From NCBI GenBank assembly GCA_949152475.1, contig OX424562.1, positions 24,180,209 to 24,244,208 of the forward strand: a stretch of 64,000 bases of DNA, given 5' to 3'. Made by a program: the position numbers and the translations under genes. The notes beneath the pieces are model-generated. The model did not search any database. It was not told the DNA's origin and was given only the letters and a program-made list of their open reading frames with translations. This DNA is from Terebella lapidaria (Eukaryota > Annelida > Polychaeta > Terebellida > Terebellidae). Below, one piece after another: positions 13,343 through 25,927 of the stretch; the first letter of the stretch is position 1; each line of letters begins with the position of its first letter.

Positions 13343-13620
13343 ATTCATTCATTCATTCATTCATTCATTCAAATAGTTTATTTCACCACCAATCAAAGTA
13401 CATGTAACAATTTAAGTAGAATGGCAAAATACAATTGGTGAAAAGGGGAAGGCTGGAAGCTTAAGCTTATAACGCAAACCCCCGTTGACAAAATAAAAAA
13501 TAAAAGTAAACAAATACAATGAGTAACAACATGATACTGTGTGGATACCAATTCAATATAGTAACATAAAGAAATGTAACAGATACATTAAAGAACAAGA
13601 AAATACAGCTAACTGTGAGA
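13343..13620 (-). mobile_element. 3' end of a non-LTR retrotransposon (LINE-like)
   Basis: On the minus strand an AATAAACTATTTG-type 3' UTR end is followed by a (GAAT)n tail of about seven units (13343-13370). Tetranucleotide tails after an AATAAA-like word are typical of truncated LINE copies. No reverse-transcriptase sequence remains, so the clade is undetermined. Confidence 0.45.
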
Positions 13621-14122
13621 GTCGACATTAGAGCTCGAGCACACCATCAGCACCCTAGACAGCGGAATGTATTCTACTCAACGTAACCCCCCCCCCCCCT
13701 CCACATAAAAATGCTACCATAATGATATCCTCCCTTAAATGATTCCAATTCATTCCCGTATATTATGATGAAAGCATAGGCCTACTTCATTCATATTTTT
13801 CTAATAAGTAAACATTCATATTGAACTCAATGAAACAGATACTCCTGCTAAAATGGTATTGAACCTTAATGAAATATCCTTAAAAATATTTTAAACTATG
13901 AGGAATATCTGCATCTGATATCATGATATTTAACATATATGCCCACTCGGCTAATGAAAAGACCAGTTTAGAATATAAAGGATTTTCTGAAGGCTTCGCA
14001 AACCCAACACCTTGACATATAAAATACGTCAAATTATGGTAAATGTAGCCTTGGCATCGCAGACGAATCGTTGTGTTCGCTTCATAAGACCGAGGAATGC
14101 CACAGGGCACACGCAAGCTTAC

Positions 14123-14221
14123 ATGGATGCTGCACAGGAGATTGTGTGCTCCAAAATACGCGTCATTGCGGTAAAATTTGCTTAGCATTCTGGGAACGTC
14201 AATTTCCATCGGCTCCGCCAT
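14123..14221 (-). CDS. Candidate first coding exon, unknown protein
   Basis: The minus-strand ATG at 14221 lies in the context AAAATGGCGG, a frequent animal start context and YY1-like word. It opens 33 codons starting MAEPMEIDVPRMLSKFY and runs into CAT|GTAAGC, a good donor in phase 0. The composition looks coding. No downstream partner exon is recognised between here and the three-repeat gene, so this may be a decayed or false exon. I do not recognise the protein. Confidence 0.3.
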
Positions 14222-14829
14222 TTTGACGTTTTCCAAACAATCTCAGCATTTTGCGTAATTTTCTCAAACCTAACACATCGATTTATGCATTATACATGTG
14301 TGGAATATTCAAAGTTCACCATCAATTCGAGAGATTTCATGTCAAGGACGAAGAAAATTCTCATTTGAAGTAGGTTTCTAAACGTTTACATGCCAAAACG
14401 GGCGTCGATAGGTTGGCATGAAACCTCCATGAAAAAGTCAGCACATAGACATGTAGAGGGTTGGGGGCTTCGCCCCCAACGCTCTAATGTCAAAATATAT
14501 ATATACTGCTGGTGTAATACTGATATTACTTACATGTATGAACACTGCAGGTATACCCACTCAATAGTATTAAACTACGCGTTACTCGTGTATCAAACAT
14601 AATTTTACCAGATGTTCCGTCATATCCATACACACACAAAATAGCCTATTACTGCACATGTCTGAGAGTGCATACGTATGCTACAAAATTTCGTTGAAGA
14701 TAGACAGCCATAGACTAACAATGCATCGACTCAGAAATTACGTCTGATCGATTACCAGGAATCACTTGAATATATGAATATTTCTAGTGAACACAATACA
14801 ATTTGCATGCCAAAGTGTACACATAGGCT
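14222..14829. other. Intergenic
   Basis: No gene recognised. A short perfect hairpin (GTTGGGGGC / GCCCCCAAC) lies at about 14460-14481. Confidence 0.35.
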
Positions 14830-14832
14830 TAA

Positions 14833-16117
14833 GGGGCCGGTCATTATTTATCAGGTGGGGGGGGGGGGGGTTGGGTAAAAACTGGGGGGGGGGGGGTGTC
14901 ACACTTTCATTTTCAACATTATTGGGGGGGTCATACTTTTATTTTCAATGGAACTGGGGGGGGGGGGGGGGGTCGGAGTTCGAATTTCAGTTAATTTGAG
15001 GAAAATTTTATATTGAAATAGTGAATTGGGTGAAAACAATCCAATCAACCTGGACTGATGGTTCACTGGAGTATACAGCATTTGGAAACCATCCTTTTGT
15101 CACATTATCAGTGAAACTATAGTTCCGCCAAAATTTGATCCTAGAAAGGACCATCCAGGAACACCCAAGATGAGGAGATGTCGTGAATCGACCGCTCATC
15201 ACCCACAGACTGGAACATTGTCACCACGTATCAACTATGGACCTTAGTAGAATACAGCAGCACTACAGCTGAATACGGTGCCAGTCAGGATGATCAACAT
15301 GCAGGGCACTGTCACAGACTAACAATGGATCACCCGGTACATACCATGCTGACCAACATCTCATAACATCCAATGACCCCGAACCAGCATGTCAAAATTA
15401 CAGACCGATTTTCCATTTAACACGTTGCCAACACAGGAACCCCGACCACTAAGGATAATCCTCGATGAGCTCAGGACTGTCCTGGACCGCCATGAACACA
15501 GCATGGACCTTTCCATCAAGGATTGCAAAATAGTCCTGAATCGTCCCGGATGACGATATAGTGAATCTGATTTACTTTCTTGGTGGCCAGGACATTGGTA
15601 GACAATCGCGGATCATCACGGAACATTATGAATCCATCATGGAGCCAACACAGATTTGATTCAAGGTCGGGAAAGTACCAGTCCAGGATGGCCTGATTCA
15701 TCAATGATATGTGGAAGAGTCATAATTTTTCCGAGTTCACTCGGAGGCTGTCATTACCATACCGATATGATATGCCCACAAATAATAACTAAATCAGTTG
15801 TAATGGCACAAATTCATAATATCCACTTATGTATAGTAAAAAAAAATTGCGACAAAAGCCACAAATGTTTTAATAGAATTGTGAATGAAGTGTAAAAACA
15901 GCATTTAGATATCATACTGGCTCCTTATAATTGTCATCAATTGCGTATTATGGTCATGTATATGTACTTGGGGATTGGGGGGGTCACACTTTTATTTTTG
16001 ATCTTGGTGGGGGGGTCATACATTGTTTTTCAATATCGGTGGGGGGGTCAAACTTTGAAAACTCATTTCACGAAAAATCCATCCAACCCCCCCACCCGAT
16101 AAATAATGACCGGCCCC
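14833..16117. mobile_element. Harbinger-type non-autonomous DNA transposon with G-tract arrays
   Basis: Terminal inverted repeats begin GGGGCCGGTCATTATTTATC at 14833 and are matched in reverse complement up to 16117, with one mismatch just inside. Both ends are flanked by TAA (14830-14832 and 16118-16120), which fits the 3-bp target duplication of PIF/Harbinger elements. The element is 1,285 bp with no transposase frame. Each end carries about three direct units of a G-tract (7 to about 18 G) followed by GTCACACTTT- or GTCATACTTT-like text, all G-rich on the plus strand. The middle is unique non-coding sequence. Confidence 0.75.
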
Positions 16118-16120
16118 TAA

Positions 16121-17827
16121 ACCTTCTTTAGATTTCTTCGCGGAAACACTTTTTGTTTTACACTTTTTCCCATTCTCAAATGTTTCCAAATGTACATTAT
16201 GAGGGGCATAACATTGAGCTGAGCAATGCTTCCATAGTCTGTGATAGTAATACTATAGTGTCGCAGACTATAGGGTGTTCAAAAAGTCGCTGTGCAGTGA
16301 CGTTATGTATTTATTTCCAGTTATTATCCACTCTTTGAATACATAGATTCAAAGAGTTGCACAAGAATACGTTGTTGAGAAATAGAAACATGGCATATAG
16401 AACGAAAATAATTCTTAAGATTTACGATGTTTGCTCCAACAATTGATTGAGAAGTCCTCCGATTGCAAATTTCAATTTTTGTTTCCAGTTTCCGCAAGTT
16501 TATTTTCAGTAACACAGACACATTGTTGAGACATGGCTTACGATGCTTATGATTGCTTAGGAGATGTTCATATTGTTTTTTTGTCATGTAATTGACGTCA
16601 TTATGATCATGTGATTATCACGTAATGAATTCATGCAATACATTTAATTTTATCAACTTCCATGTAATTCACCACGTGGTAAGAGTGTATCTGGCTGTCT
16701 ATCACATAAGAGTGCACAGTGATTTTTTTCAACAGCCTGTATCATGCTCATTACACAAAACATACTCTATCCTCATGGGATTTGTCTGAAATCTCAATTT
16801 GGACATTTTGTGGAGAGCATGTATACTCTTTATTTCGAGCGCTCATGGTCACTCAAGGTCGAGATCAGTAATGAAAGGCTCCTATGATATCCCAGAATAA
16901 ATACAAACTTCATATGTGCATACGTTTGCAACTGCTCAGACTACACACGTACATGCCTATTCTGAAGAGGGAAACTCTCTATTGCTTTTTTGCATGTAGA
17001 GTGGACCGAGACGCGAACTGCAAGATTTTTGTCCGACTTAAAAAAATTCTAACAACTCAATTACTCTCAATTCCTTTTGAGAATGGAATGCCCAAACAGA
17101 GTACCACACATAATACATGTGTTATCCAGGAGTCTATGGGACCACGCCTCCTGTAGGATTTTAATCACTAGGTCTACACTTTCTTCACCATACGTCCCAT
17201 GTTATAGGCAAAACTCTTCTGAAAAGAAGTTCAACAGCATTGAACAAAAATACACGATGACATTATGATTTAGGCAATTATTGCTAGAGTAGGCCCATGA
17301 CGCACAGTTGTATTTTGTAGATTCACCACAATATAACGTATGAACATAGGCCTACTTAGAAGGCCTAATCTCAAAATTATCGATAATTCCATTAAATATT
17401 CAACTGTGTATTTACGGGTATGGTATACATGTCTCAAAACTTTATATGCATTTCCCTCCGAATAGATGTATATAATATAAATGGACTTGAATTTGGATGG
17501 TGCCTAATTTTGGGTATGCACGGTATTACCAAAATAGCTAATTTGCGACCGAAGAACTTCAATTCCTTCACTCCGTGGAATCGAAATTATTTTAATACAT
17601 TTTGAAATGTTTTTATTCATATTAATAAATTTTAAGTTTCATATATCAACACATTCCCTTCCATTTCTCAATAGTAGTCATCTGTGTATAATGGTTAACT
17701 AGTACGTTTTTTGTTTGTTCCATAGCTTACATGTGCTCATTTTTGCAAACCGTTCTGATATTTTTTTTTTATTCAAAGGACTGATATTCTGAATCAGTCC
17801 TTTGTTATGAGTGCTTTATTTCATAAA
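16121..17827. other. Intergenic, low information
   Basis: AT-rich with only short frames. A small perfect hairpin (AAAGGACTGAT / ATCAGTCCTTT) lies at about 17775-17803. Confidence 0.35.
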
Positions 17828-17905
17828 CATATCATAGACAAGTTTTTCTTTTTTTCAGATAAAATTCTGAAATTTGGTGAAAAATTGCGGTTTGATACCC
17901 AGCTA
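17828..17905. repeat. Single arm of the 2.4-kb inverted-repeat family
   Basis: Matches the right arm at 2766-2855 (words CTGAAATT and AAATTGC-GTTTGA). The partner arm is absent, so this is a solo or truncated copy. Confidence 0.45.
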
Positions 17906-18155
17906 AGACATACAAAATTGATCCGGTGATCCAAAACAAAACTACGGTCAAAAGAGTGTCTCAATTTTAAATGACGTTTCATTTTCGTGACGGAATACGC
18001 CTCCAGTTTGCAGATGCATGCATGCATTTGGAACAATTACACTCTTTCCTGATACAGAAATTTCAATAAGCCACACCGAACTGGAACAATGTGGCTTGTC
18101 CCAAAGAGGCGGGCCTCAGGCTTCACGCCATAAAATATTTTCTGCCATACAATAA

Positions 18156-19473
18156 TTAGGCATCCCGATTGAAAATCGGGAGGCCTTATGTTTTTGTCTG
18201 TATTTTTTTTTTTTTTTTTTTTTTTTTTCCCCGCCGTTTGGTTTCCGGATCATAACTCTTGAACGCCTTGATCTATCTTTCCGAAAATTTCACAGCTCAT
18301 CCGAAATACTTTGCTCCTAACCCCTATTGTTTTTCGTCGAGATCCGAAATCCAAGATGGCCGCCAGCGGCCATTTTGGAAAAAAAATCGGGCGATTCCTG
18401 TCAATGCCATAATTTGATTCAGGCAATTTCCAGGGGGAAAAAATTTTTTGGGTGTATTTTTTTTTGGACTTAGAATTTTTCCCTCGCCTGCCCCCATGCA
18501 GATGTAATACTGTGACTGAGCCATGCTACTGTATTCACTGACTGCAGCCTGCATGTCCAGCATGAGGCTGGGCTCTGCCCTCTCAGCCAGTGCAGCATAT
18601 GAGAGCTCAGTAATGCCTTACAAGATCAGCCACTCTGTCCAGCACAGCGATAGGCTCCGACCCTCTCAGCCAGCCCTGCTCAGTCATGCCTTACAAGATC
18701 AGCCAGTCTGTCCAGCACAGCAATAGGCTCTCAGCCAGCCCTGCTCAGTCATGCCTGACAAGTGATACAGCTAGCATGTCCAACTTGACCCCAGGCTCAT
18801 ATCCATGCATAATCCCTCACTCCCCCCTCCAAAGCCTGGTTTACTAGTGTGTGTACATGGTAAAAGAATGAAGTTCCACCCCACAGGATACAATAGTTGG
18901 TTAATAAGCCAACACACATGACACAACATGCTTGGGGGATGATTTGCCCTGTCTGTATTTATATTGTACAAACATGTATTGTTTGAATGTTTTGTTATTC
19001 AACTCTATTTCACATGCAATGACCAAATCATCATTGTTTTAGTTAGCTGGGAAATGTTTGGCTTTGGTTATAATGTGAATGCGAATATTCCACTGTTTGT
19101 ACCAGTTTTGGAATCACAAAATTGGCCAAGATGACACAGCATTCTTTTAGTCACGTATCATTTTACATTTGACAGGAGCACCTGAAAAATATCACGAACA
19201 TCCTGATTAAATATACTAGTACTCTGAATATTGGCTGGGTAGTACTCTGAATATTGGCTGGGTAATTGTCCATTCATTTTGGGTGGCAAATGTCTGGTGG
19301 GCCAAGTTGTCAAGATGATAGAAAGCAGTTCTGGTAAGAAACTGTCTGATGAGCTCTCACTCTTACCCACATACAATGGCCTATGTATCCTTTTTTCTCA
19401 GTCCAGTATGACCATTTGAAATGATAAGAACAAATTGGGGGATGCCACAAAGCCTATAGGCTTTTATGTCTAG
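18156..19473 (+). mobile_element. Helitron-like element, family A, long copy
   Basis: The 5' end is an imperfect palindrome (13-bp stem, loop GAA, words TCCCGATT and AATCGGGA). The 3' end is GGGGGATGCC, hairpin AAAGCCTATAGGCTTT, TATGT and CTAG, then T. GGGATGCC near the 3' end is the inverse of GGCATCCC at the 5' end, giving subterminal inverted repeats. This combination (5' subterminal repeat, 3' hairpin, CTRR-like end) is what is known for Helitron/Helentron elements. No Rep or helicase frame is present, so the copy is non-autonomous. A ~73-bp tandem repeat (about 18613-18760, containing ATGCCTTACAAGATCAGCCA) sits inside. The last 417 bp are included in the downstream tandem duplication. 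Confidence 0.6.
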
Positions 19474-20174
19474 TTTCAATCGTTTCCCTTTGGACTGAAA
19501 TCTCATCATGGAATAATAGGCATTGCATAGGTCCTATAATGGCCAGAGTCAGTACTTCGTACAGAAGTGTACTACAATACTCGAAATATCATATGGCTTC
19601 TGGGCTCGAAGGCTCCAGATTCTAATGCCCGAAAGTCTTCTGCTTCACATTTGACAATTAAAGCTCACATGAAAGTGACACTGAAAAAAAGAATTCGCTT
19701 CTGAGGCCATAGGCGATCAGAGTCGGTTCTTAGTACAAAACGTAACACAAAACTCAAAAAACATTTGGATTCTTGGACCGAGGGCCCCAGACCCCACTCC
19801 CAAAAGTATATTCTACTTCAAATTGGACAATAACGTACATCATTTCTTTTCGTCCTCAAATCTCATCATGATGTTATGGATACATCGGTTTTCTAATCGT
19901 CAGATTGAGTACAGATGTAATACAACACTCAAGACAGCACTTGGCTTCTGGGGCCCTTGGCGGACCCCAGACCCAACACCGAAAGTAGCTATTGATTAAC
20001 ATTTTTAAATAAGTTACACTGTTTCTCTTTGGTCTCAATTATCTTCATGGCATTATAGAGAGACAAAATCTACCGCAAAACGTACGAAGCATTTCAGTTG
20101 ATCAGTTCTCTAATTATCCATTTGTTTGGGTAGGTTGAGACAACACGATATTCTGCCATAGCCATAGCCAGGGC

Positions 20175-20299
20175 GGCCCAAGTATCATACACTGCGCCTC
20201 CTTCTATATTCAATAAGGATTAAAAAGGTGACAGACGGATTAAATGGCATGCTTTTAGTAGACGAGTAGTATTAAGGCGCAGTGTATGATACTTGGGCC
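20175..20299. mobile_element. 125-bp hairpin MITE (copy 1)
   Basis: Perfect 24-bp terminal inverted repeats starting GGCCCAAGTATCATACACTG enclose 77 bp of unique sequence. A perfect inverted repeat of this length with a tiny core indicates a MITE. No target duplication was confirmed. Confidence 0.7.
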
Positions 20300-20954
20300 A
20301 AAAGGGCTATTGGCAGTGGCATGACTGTCACAAATGTTACATGTATACGATCGAGTATAATGCAGTAAAATGTACATGTACAGTTATCATATCATATGTA
20401 TCACATGTACAGTGAATTATATGGCCCAAAAAAATCACACTGTTCAAATGTCAGGTATAATACAGAGAAATTTAGAGAAAAGTATTTTTCACTTCATGAT
20501 TAATATTCACTATTGTTGAGTTGAAAGTATATGGTTTGATATAAACAGTGTCTGTTTGATTAGCAACATTTTCAAGCTCCCAGAGCCTCAGAAATCACCA
20601 AAGAGCATCTGGAGATCCTAGGCTTCTGGGGCCCTAGGCGGGCCCCAGACCCCACGCCTATCTGCCTTGTACACTATGAGCCAGTATGTGCCCCGGACCC
20701 CTCCTTTCCCAAACTCTTAAATCCGTCCCTGCTAATATTATTGCATGGAATCACAATAAACAACGAATTCGTCGTTTTACTTCAGTCAGTCCATTTACAA
20801 GGATTTAGATGCTTGTGAAACAACTTTTTCACAATGCAGAATTGCAAAAAACGCCTATCTGCCTTGGACACTATTATAACGAACTCATAAAACCACCGTC
20901 CACCTCCGCAAAACCACCCGCGGAGGAGTGATCTCGTTCTTGCGGAGGTTCGAC

Positions 20955-22056
20955 CACGTGCATGCGGAGGATCGGCCACGTGCTTGCGGAGGATCGGCCA
21001 CGTGCTTGCGGAAGACCAGGCATGCACATGCGCAGAACAGCTTCCGGTGGAGAGCCCAATATAAGGAGGCAGCCACAGCTCTCTGGGAGTCAGTCGGGGC
21101 AAGGTACCAGAGGAGACACATCACCCTGAGACGGTTCTGTCCTTTGGACAGGCGAGGGAGAGGACTTAGCAGTTTGCCGTACCTCCGCACATATTGACCT
21201 CCGCAGTGCGGAGCCCCTGGACTCCATGTAAGGGAAATTTCAACGGGAAGGGTGTGGGTCCCAGATGAAGACAATCGTATGAATCCGGTCCAACGGCCCT
21301 TCAATTTATGAACCCCGGCCCTCTTCACTTGCAGCTGACGGCAAGGCGGCGATCTCTTCTTGCACACTGGTGCAAGCGTGAGGGAAGTCTCTGGTAGACC
21401 TCCGCAACCCGCGGACCTGTGAGGGACGTTCCCCGATGTGCGGAGACACTCCGTCTCCGCATTAGACGAACCTCCGCACCCGCGGACTTGTGAAGGACGT
21501 CTCTGACGAAACTCCGCACCCGCAGAGTGGCGAGGGAAGTTTCCTGACGTGCGGAGACACCCAGTCTCCGCAGGTGACGACCCTCCGCACCCGCGGACGA
21601 GGGAGGTGTAGCAGACGTGCGGAGGACCCTCCGCAAGGGCGAGGAGACTCTGCGGAGCCTCGGGACCTCCGCAGCGTGGAAGACCTCCGCAGAGAGAGGA
21701 CCTCCGCAGCGCGGAAGACCTCCGCAGAGCCACAGGACCTCCGCAGAAGTGAGGACCTCCGCACCGGCGACACCTCCGCGGACGACGTCGAGACGACCTC
21801 CGCAAGTATCTACCTCCGGAGACGGAAGAATTGCGGAGCCAGGGAACCTTCACCTCCGCATGGACTTCGCGTAGGAAGAGACTGACGCTAGTTCGGATGC
21901 CTAAAGTTAAAGCAGGGTCTTAGTCTAAACCTGGACCCGGTGTAACCTTTTATTATTGTAAAGCCCGGTGACTTAGTCTAAACCTGGTCACTGTGTAATT
22001 TGGGGAAACATTTCATATATTTTGTGAGTGAGTAACTTGTCGAATTTGGTAATAAA
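20955..22056 (+). promoter_or_regulatory. CpG-rich transcription-unit-like cassette (copy 1)
   Basis: Three E-boxes CACGTG at 20955, 20977 and 20999 are exactly 22 bp apart, inside a repeat of GGCCACGTGCTTGCGGAGG. CCAATATAAGG (TATAA at 21060) follows, then about 1 kb packed with some thirty direct or inverted copies of CCTCCGCA, then AATAAA at 22051. Sequence order is therefore E-boxes, TATA, body, poly-A signal. No ATG-initiated protein is convincing. It could be a non-coding transcription unit or a remnant of a repeat's promoter. Confidence 0.45.
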
Positions 22057-22260
22057 ACCCGTGTCTTTGAATTAATATGTCTTCAGCACTTTTCTCTAAC
22101 CAGAGAAATACTATGGAATTGCGGACGTCTCACTATTAATTGTCTATAGCGTTCGGACACAGAGACGAGAGGTACTACAAAAAGACTATACGAAAAATAA
22201 ACACAACGAGGAACAACCACGGCACCAAATAACCATCAATCGTAAAATCGCTACACTATC

Positions 22261-22439
22261 ATGGATGAATGTATGAACTAGAGAAAGATCTGGTGTAATC
22301 ACATGTTCGTGCCCCATGATATTTTTAAAACGTAGTTATCTGTAAACTAGCTATATCATATTTATTCACCATATACCCAGCAAATTGGGTTCAACATGTG
22401 ATTATACCAGATCTTTCTCTACTTCATAAATTCATCCAT
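22261..22439. repeat. Imperfect long hairpin (copy 1)
   Basis: Inverted arms of about 45 bp share AGAGAAAGATCTGGT and its complement, separated by roughly 85 bp. MITE-like; ends not resolved. Confidence 0.55.
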
Positions 22440-23660
22440 ACGTAACGACATCATGCGGTGAATACAATTTGTATGACGCTATTTAGTGAGAGAAAATTTG
22501 AGGCGCCAGTGTGTAAATTTTTGCGCCAAAAATCACGGAAAATTTGGCTTTGGTTATAATGTGAATGCGAATATTCCACTGTTTGTACCAGTTTTGGAAT
22601 CACAAAATTGGCCAAGATGACACAGCATTCTTTTAGTCACGTATCATTTTACATTTGACAGGAGCACCTGAAAAATATCACGAACATCCTGATTAAATAT
22701 ACTAGTACTCTGAATATTGGCTGGGTAGTACTCTGAATATTGGCTGGGTAATTGTCCATTCATTTTGGGTGGCAAATGTCTGGTGGGCCAAGTTGTCAAG
22801 ATGATAGAAAGCAGTTCTGGTAAGAAACTGTCTGATGAGCTCTCACTCTTACCCACATACAATGGCCTATGTATCCTTTTTTCTCAGTCCAGTATGACCA
22901 TTTGAAATGATAAGAACAAATTGGGGGATGCCACAAAGCCTATAGGCTTTTATGTCTAGTTTCAATCGTTTCCCTTTGGACTGAAATCTCATCATGGAAT
23001 AATAGGCATTGCATAGGTCCTATAATGGCCAGAGTCAGTACTTCGTACAGAAGTGTACTACAATACTCGAAATATCATATGGCTTCTGGGCTCGAAGGCT
23101 CCAGATTCTAATGCCCGAAAGTCTTCTGCTTCACATTTGACAATTAAAGCTCACATGAAAGTGACACTGAAAAAAAGAATTCGCTTCTGAGGCCATAGGC
23201 GATCAGAGTCGGTTCTTAGTACAAAACGTAACACAAAACTCAAAAAACATTTGGATTCTTGGACCGAGGGCCCCAGACCCCACTCCCAAAAGTATATTCT
23301 ACTTCAAATTGGACAATAACGTACATCATTTCTTTTCGTCCTCAAATCTCATCATGATGTTATGGATACATCGGTTTTCTAATCGTCAGATTGAGTACAG
23401 ATGTAATACAACACTCAAGACAGCACTTGGCTTCTGGGGCCCTTGGCGGACCCCAGACCCAACACCGAAAGTAGCTATTGATTAACATTTTTAAATAAGT
23501 TACACTGTTTCTCTTTGGTCTCAATTATCTTCATGGCATTATAGAGAGACAAAATCTACCGCAAAACGTACGAAGCATTTCAGTTGATCAGTTCTCTAAT
23601 TATCCATTTGTTTGGGTAGGTTGAGACAACACGATATTCTGCCATAGCCATAGCCAGGGC

Positions 23661-23785
23661 GGCCCAAGTATCATACACTGCGCCTCCTTCTATATTCAAT
23701 AAGGATTAAAAAGGTGACAGACGGATTAAATGGCATGCTTTTAGTAGACGAGTAGTATTAAGGCGCAGTGTATGATACTTGGGCC
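23661..23785. mobile_element. 125-bp hairpin MITE (copy 2)
   Basis: Second copy of the perfect 24-bp inverted-repeat element, carried by the tandem duplication and not an independent insertion. Confidence 0.7.
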
Positions 23786-24442
23786 AAAAGGGCTATTGGC
23801 AGTGGCATGACTGTCACAAATGTTACATGTATACGATCGAGTATAATGCAGTAAAATGTACATGTACAGTTATCATATCATATGTATCACATGTACAGTG
23901 AATTATATGGCCCAAAAAAATCACACTGTTCAAATGTCAGGTATAATACAGAGAAATTTAGAGAAAAGTATTTTTCACTTCATGATTAATATTCACTATT
24001 GTTGAGTTGAAAGTATATGGTTTGATATAAACAGTGTCTGTTTGATTAGCAACATTTTCAAGCTCCCAGAGCCTCAGAAATCACCAAAGAGCATCTGGAG
24101 ATCCTAGGCTTCTGGGGCCCTAGGCGGGCCCCAGACCCCACGCCTATCTGCCTTGTACACTATGAGCCAGTATGTGCCCCGGACCCCTCCTTTCCCAAAC
24201 TCTTAAATCCGTCCCTGCTAATATTATTGCATGGAATCACAATAAACAACGAATTCGTCGTTTTACTTCAGTCAGTCCATTTACAAGGATTTAGATGCTT
24301 GTGAAACAACTTTTTCACAATGCAGAATTGCAAAAAACGCCTATCTGCCTTGGACCAGGCATTATAACGAACTCATAAAACCACCGTCCACCTCCGCAAA
24401 ACCACCCGCGGAGGAGTGATCTCGTTCTTGCGGAGGTTCGAC

Positions 24443-25544
24443 CACGTGCATGCGGAGGATCGGCCACGTGCTTGCGGAGGATCGGCCACGTGCTTGCGGA
24501 AGACCAGGCATGCACATGCGCAGAACAGCTTCCGGTGGAGAGCCCAATATAAGGAGGCAGCCACAGCTCTCTGGGAGTCAGTCGGGGCAAGGTACCAGAG
24601 GAGACACATCACCCTGAGACGGTTCTGTCCTTTGGACAGGCGAGGGAGAGGACTTAGCAGTTTGCCGTACCTCCGCACATATTGACCTCCGCAGTGCGGA
24701 GCCCCTGGACTCCATGTAAGGGAAATTTCAACGGGAAGGGTGTGGGTCCCAGATGAAGACAATCGTATGAATCCGGTCCAACGGCCCTTCAATTTATGAA
24801 CCCCGGCCCTCTTCACTTGCAGCTGACGGCAAGGCGGCGATCTCTTCTTGCACACTGGTGCAAGCGTGAGGGAAGTCTCTGGTAGACCTCCGCAACCCGC
24901 GGACCTGTGAGGGACGTTCCCCGATGTGCGGAGACACTCCGTCTCCGCATTAGACGAACCTCCGCACCCGCGGACTTGTGAAGGACGTCTCTGACGAAAC
25001 TCCGCACCCGCAGAGTGGCGAGGGAAGTTTCCTGACGTGCGGAGACACCCAGTCTCCGCAGGTGACGACCCTCCGCACCCGCGGACGAGGGAGGTGTAGC
25101 AGACGTGCGGAGGACCCTCCGCAAGGGCGAGGAGACTCTGCGGAGCCTCGGGACCTCCGCAGCGTGGAAGACCTCCGCAGAGAGAGGACCTCCGCAGCGC
25201 GGAAGACCTCCGCAGAGCCACAGGACCTCCGCAGAAGTGAGGACCTCCGCACCGGCGACACCTCCGCGGACGACGTCGAGACGACCTCCGCAAGTATCTA
25301 CCTCCGGAGACGGAAGAATTGCGGAGCCAGGGAACCTTCACCTCCGCATGGACTTCGCGTAGGAAGAGACTGACGCTAGTTCGGATGCCTAAAGTTAAAG
25401 CAGGGTCTTAGTCTAAACCTGGACCCGGTGTAACCTTTTATTATTGTAAAGCCCGGTGAATTAGTCTAAACCTGGTCACTGTGTAATTTGGGGAAACATT
25501 TCATATATTTTGTGAGTGAGTAACTTGTCGAATTTGGTAATAAA
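24443..25544 (+). promoter_or_regulatory. CpG-rich transcription-unit-like cassette (copy 2)
   Basis: Duplicate of the E-box, TATA, CCTCCGCA-array and AATAAA cassette. The three E-boxes and the TATA word are preserved. Confidence 0.45.
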
Positions 25545-25748
25545 ACCCGTGTCTTTGAATTAATATGTCTTCAGCACTTTTCTCTAACCAGAGAAATACT
25601 ATGGAATTGCGGACGTCTCACTATTAATTGTCTATAGCGTTCGGACACAGAGACGAGAGGTACTACAAAAAGACTATACGAAAAATAAACACAACGAGGA
25701 ACAACCACGGCACCAAATAACCATCAATCGTAAAATCGCTACACTATC

Positions 25749-25927
25749 ATGGATGAATGTATGAACTAGAGAAAGATCTGGTGTAATCACATGTTCGTGC
25801 CCCATGATATTTTTAAAACGTAGTTATCTGTAAACTAGCTATATCATATTTATTCACCATATACCCAGCAAATTGGGTTCAACATGTGATTATACCAGAT
25901 CTTTCTCTACTTCATAAATTCATCCAT
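25749..25927. repeat. Imperfect long hairpin (copy 2)
   Basis: Duplicate of the hairpin at 22261-22439, carried by the tandem unit. Confidence 0.55.

Larger units (their letters stand above)
19057..22542. repeat. Tandem segmental duplication, unit 1
   Basis: A 3,486-bp unit repeated head to tail as 22543-26030. It begins TTTGGCTTTGG and ends CACGGAAAA. Contents in order: the 3' part of the family A element (to 19473), three or four degenerate ~170-bp repeats around a TTCTGGGGCCC-type motif (about 19485-20045 and 20620-20660), a short hairpin MITE, a CpG-rich promoter-like cassette, and a second hairpin. No protein-coding gene is supported. Confidence 0.92.

Noticed and set aside
20885-21853. 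Minus-strand open frame of about 322 residues, with a duplicate at 24373-25341
   Set aside because: Starts at GTG, is Arg/Cys/Gly-rich and simply reads the CCTCCGCA word array in one frame. Several other frames over the same array are equally open.
21490-21885. Plus-strand open frame inside the CpG cassette
   Set aside because: No ATG start, an in-frame stop lies just upstream, and the repeated residues reflect the DNA motif.
20955-22056. Possibility that the CpG cassette is a solo LTR
   Set aside because: TATA and AATAAA are present, but I found no matching TG...CA ends, target duplication or neighbouring retroelement parts.
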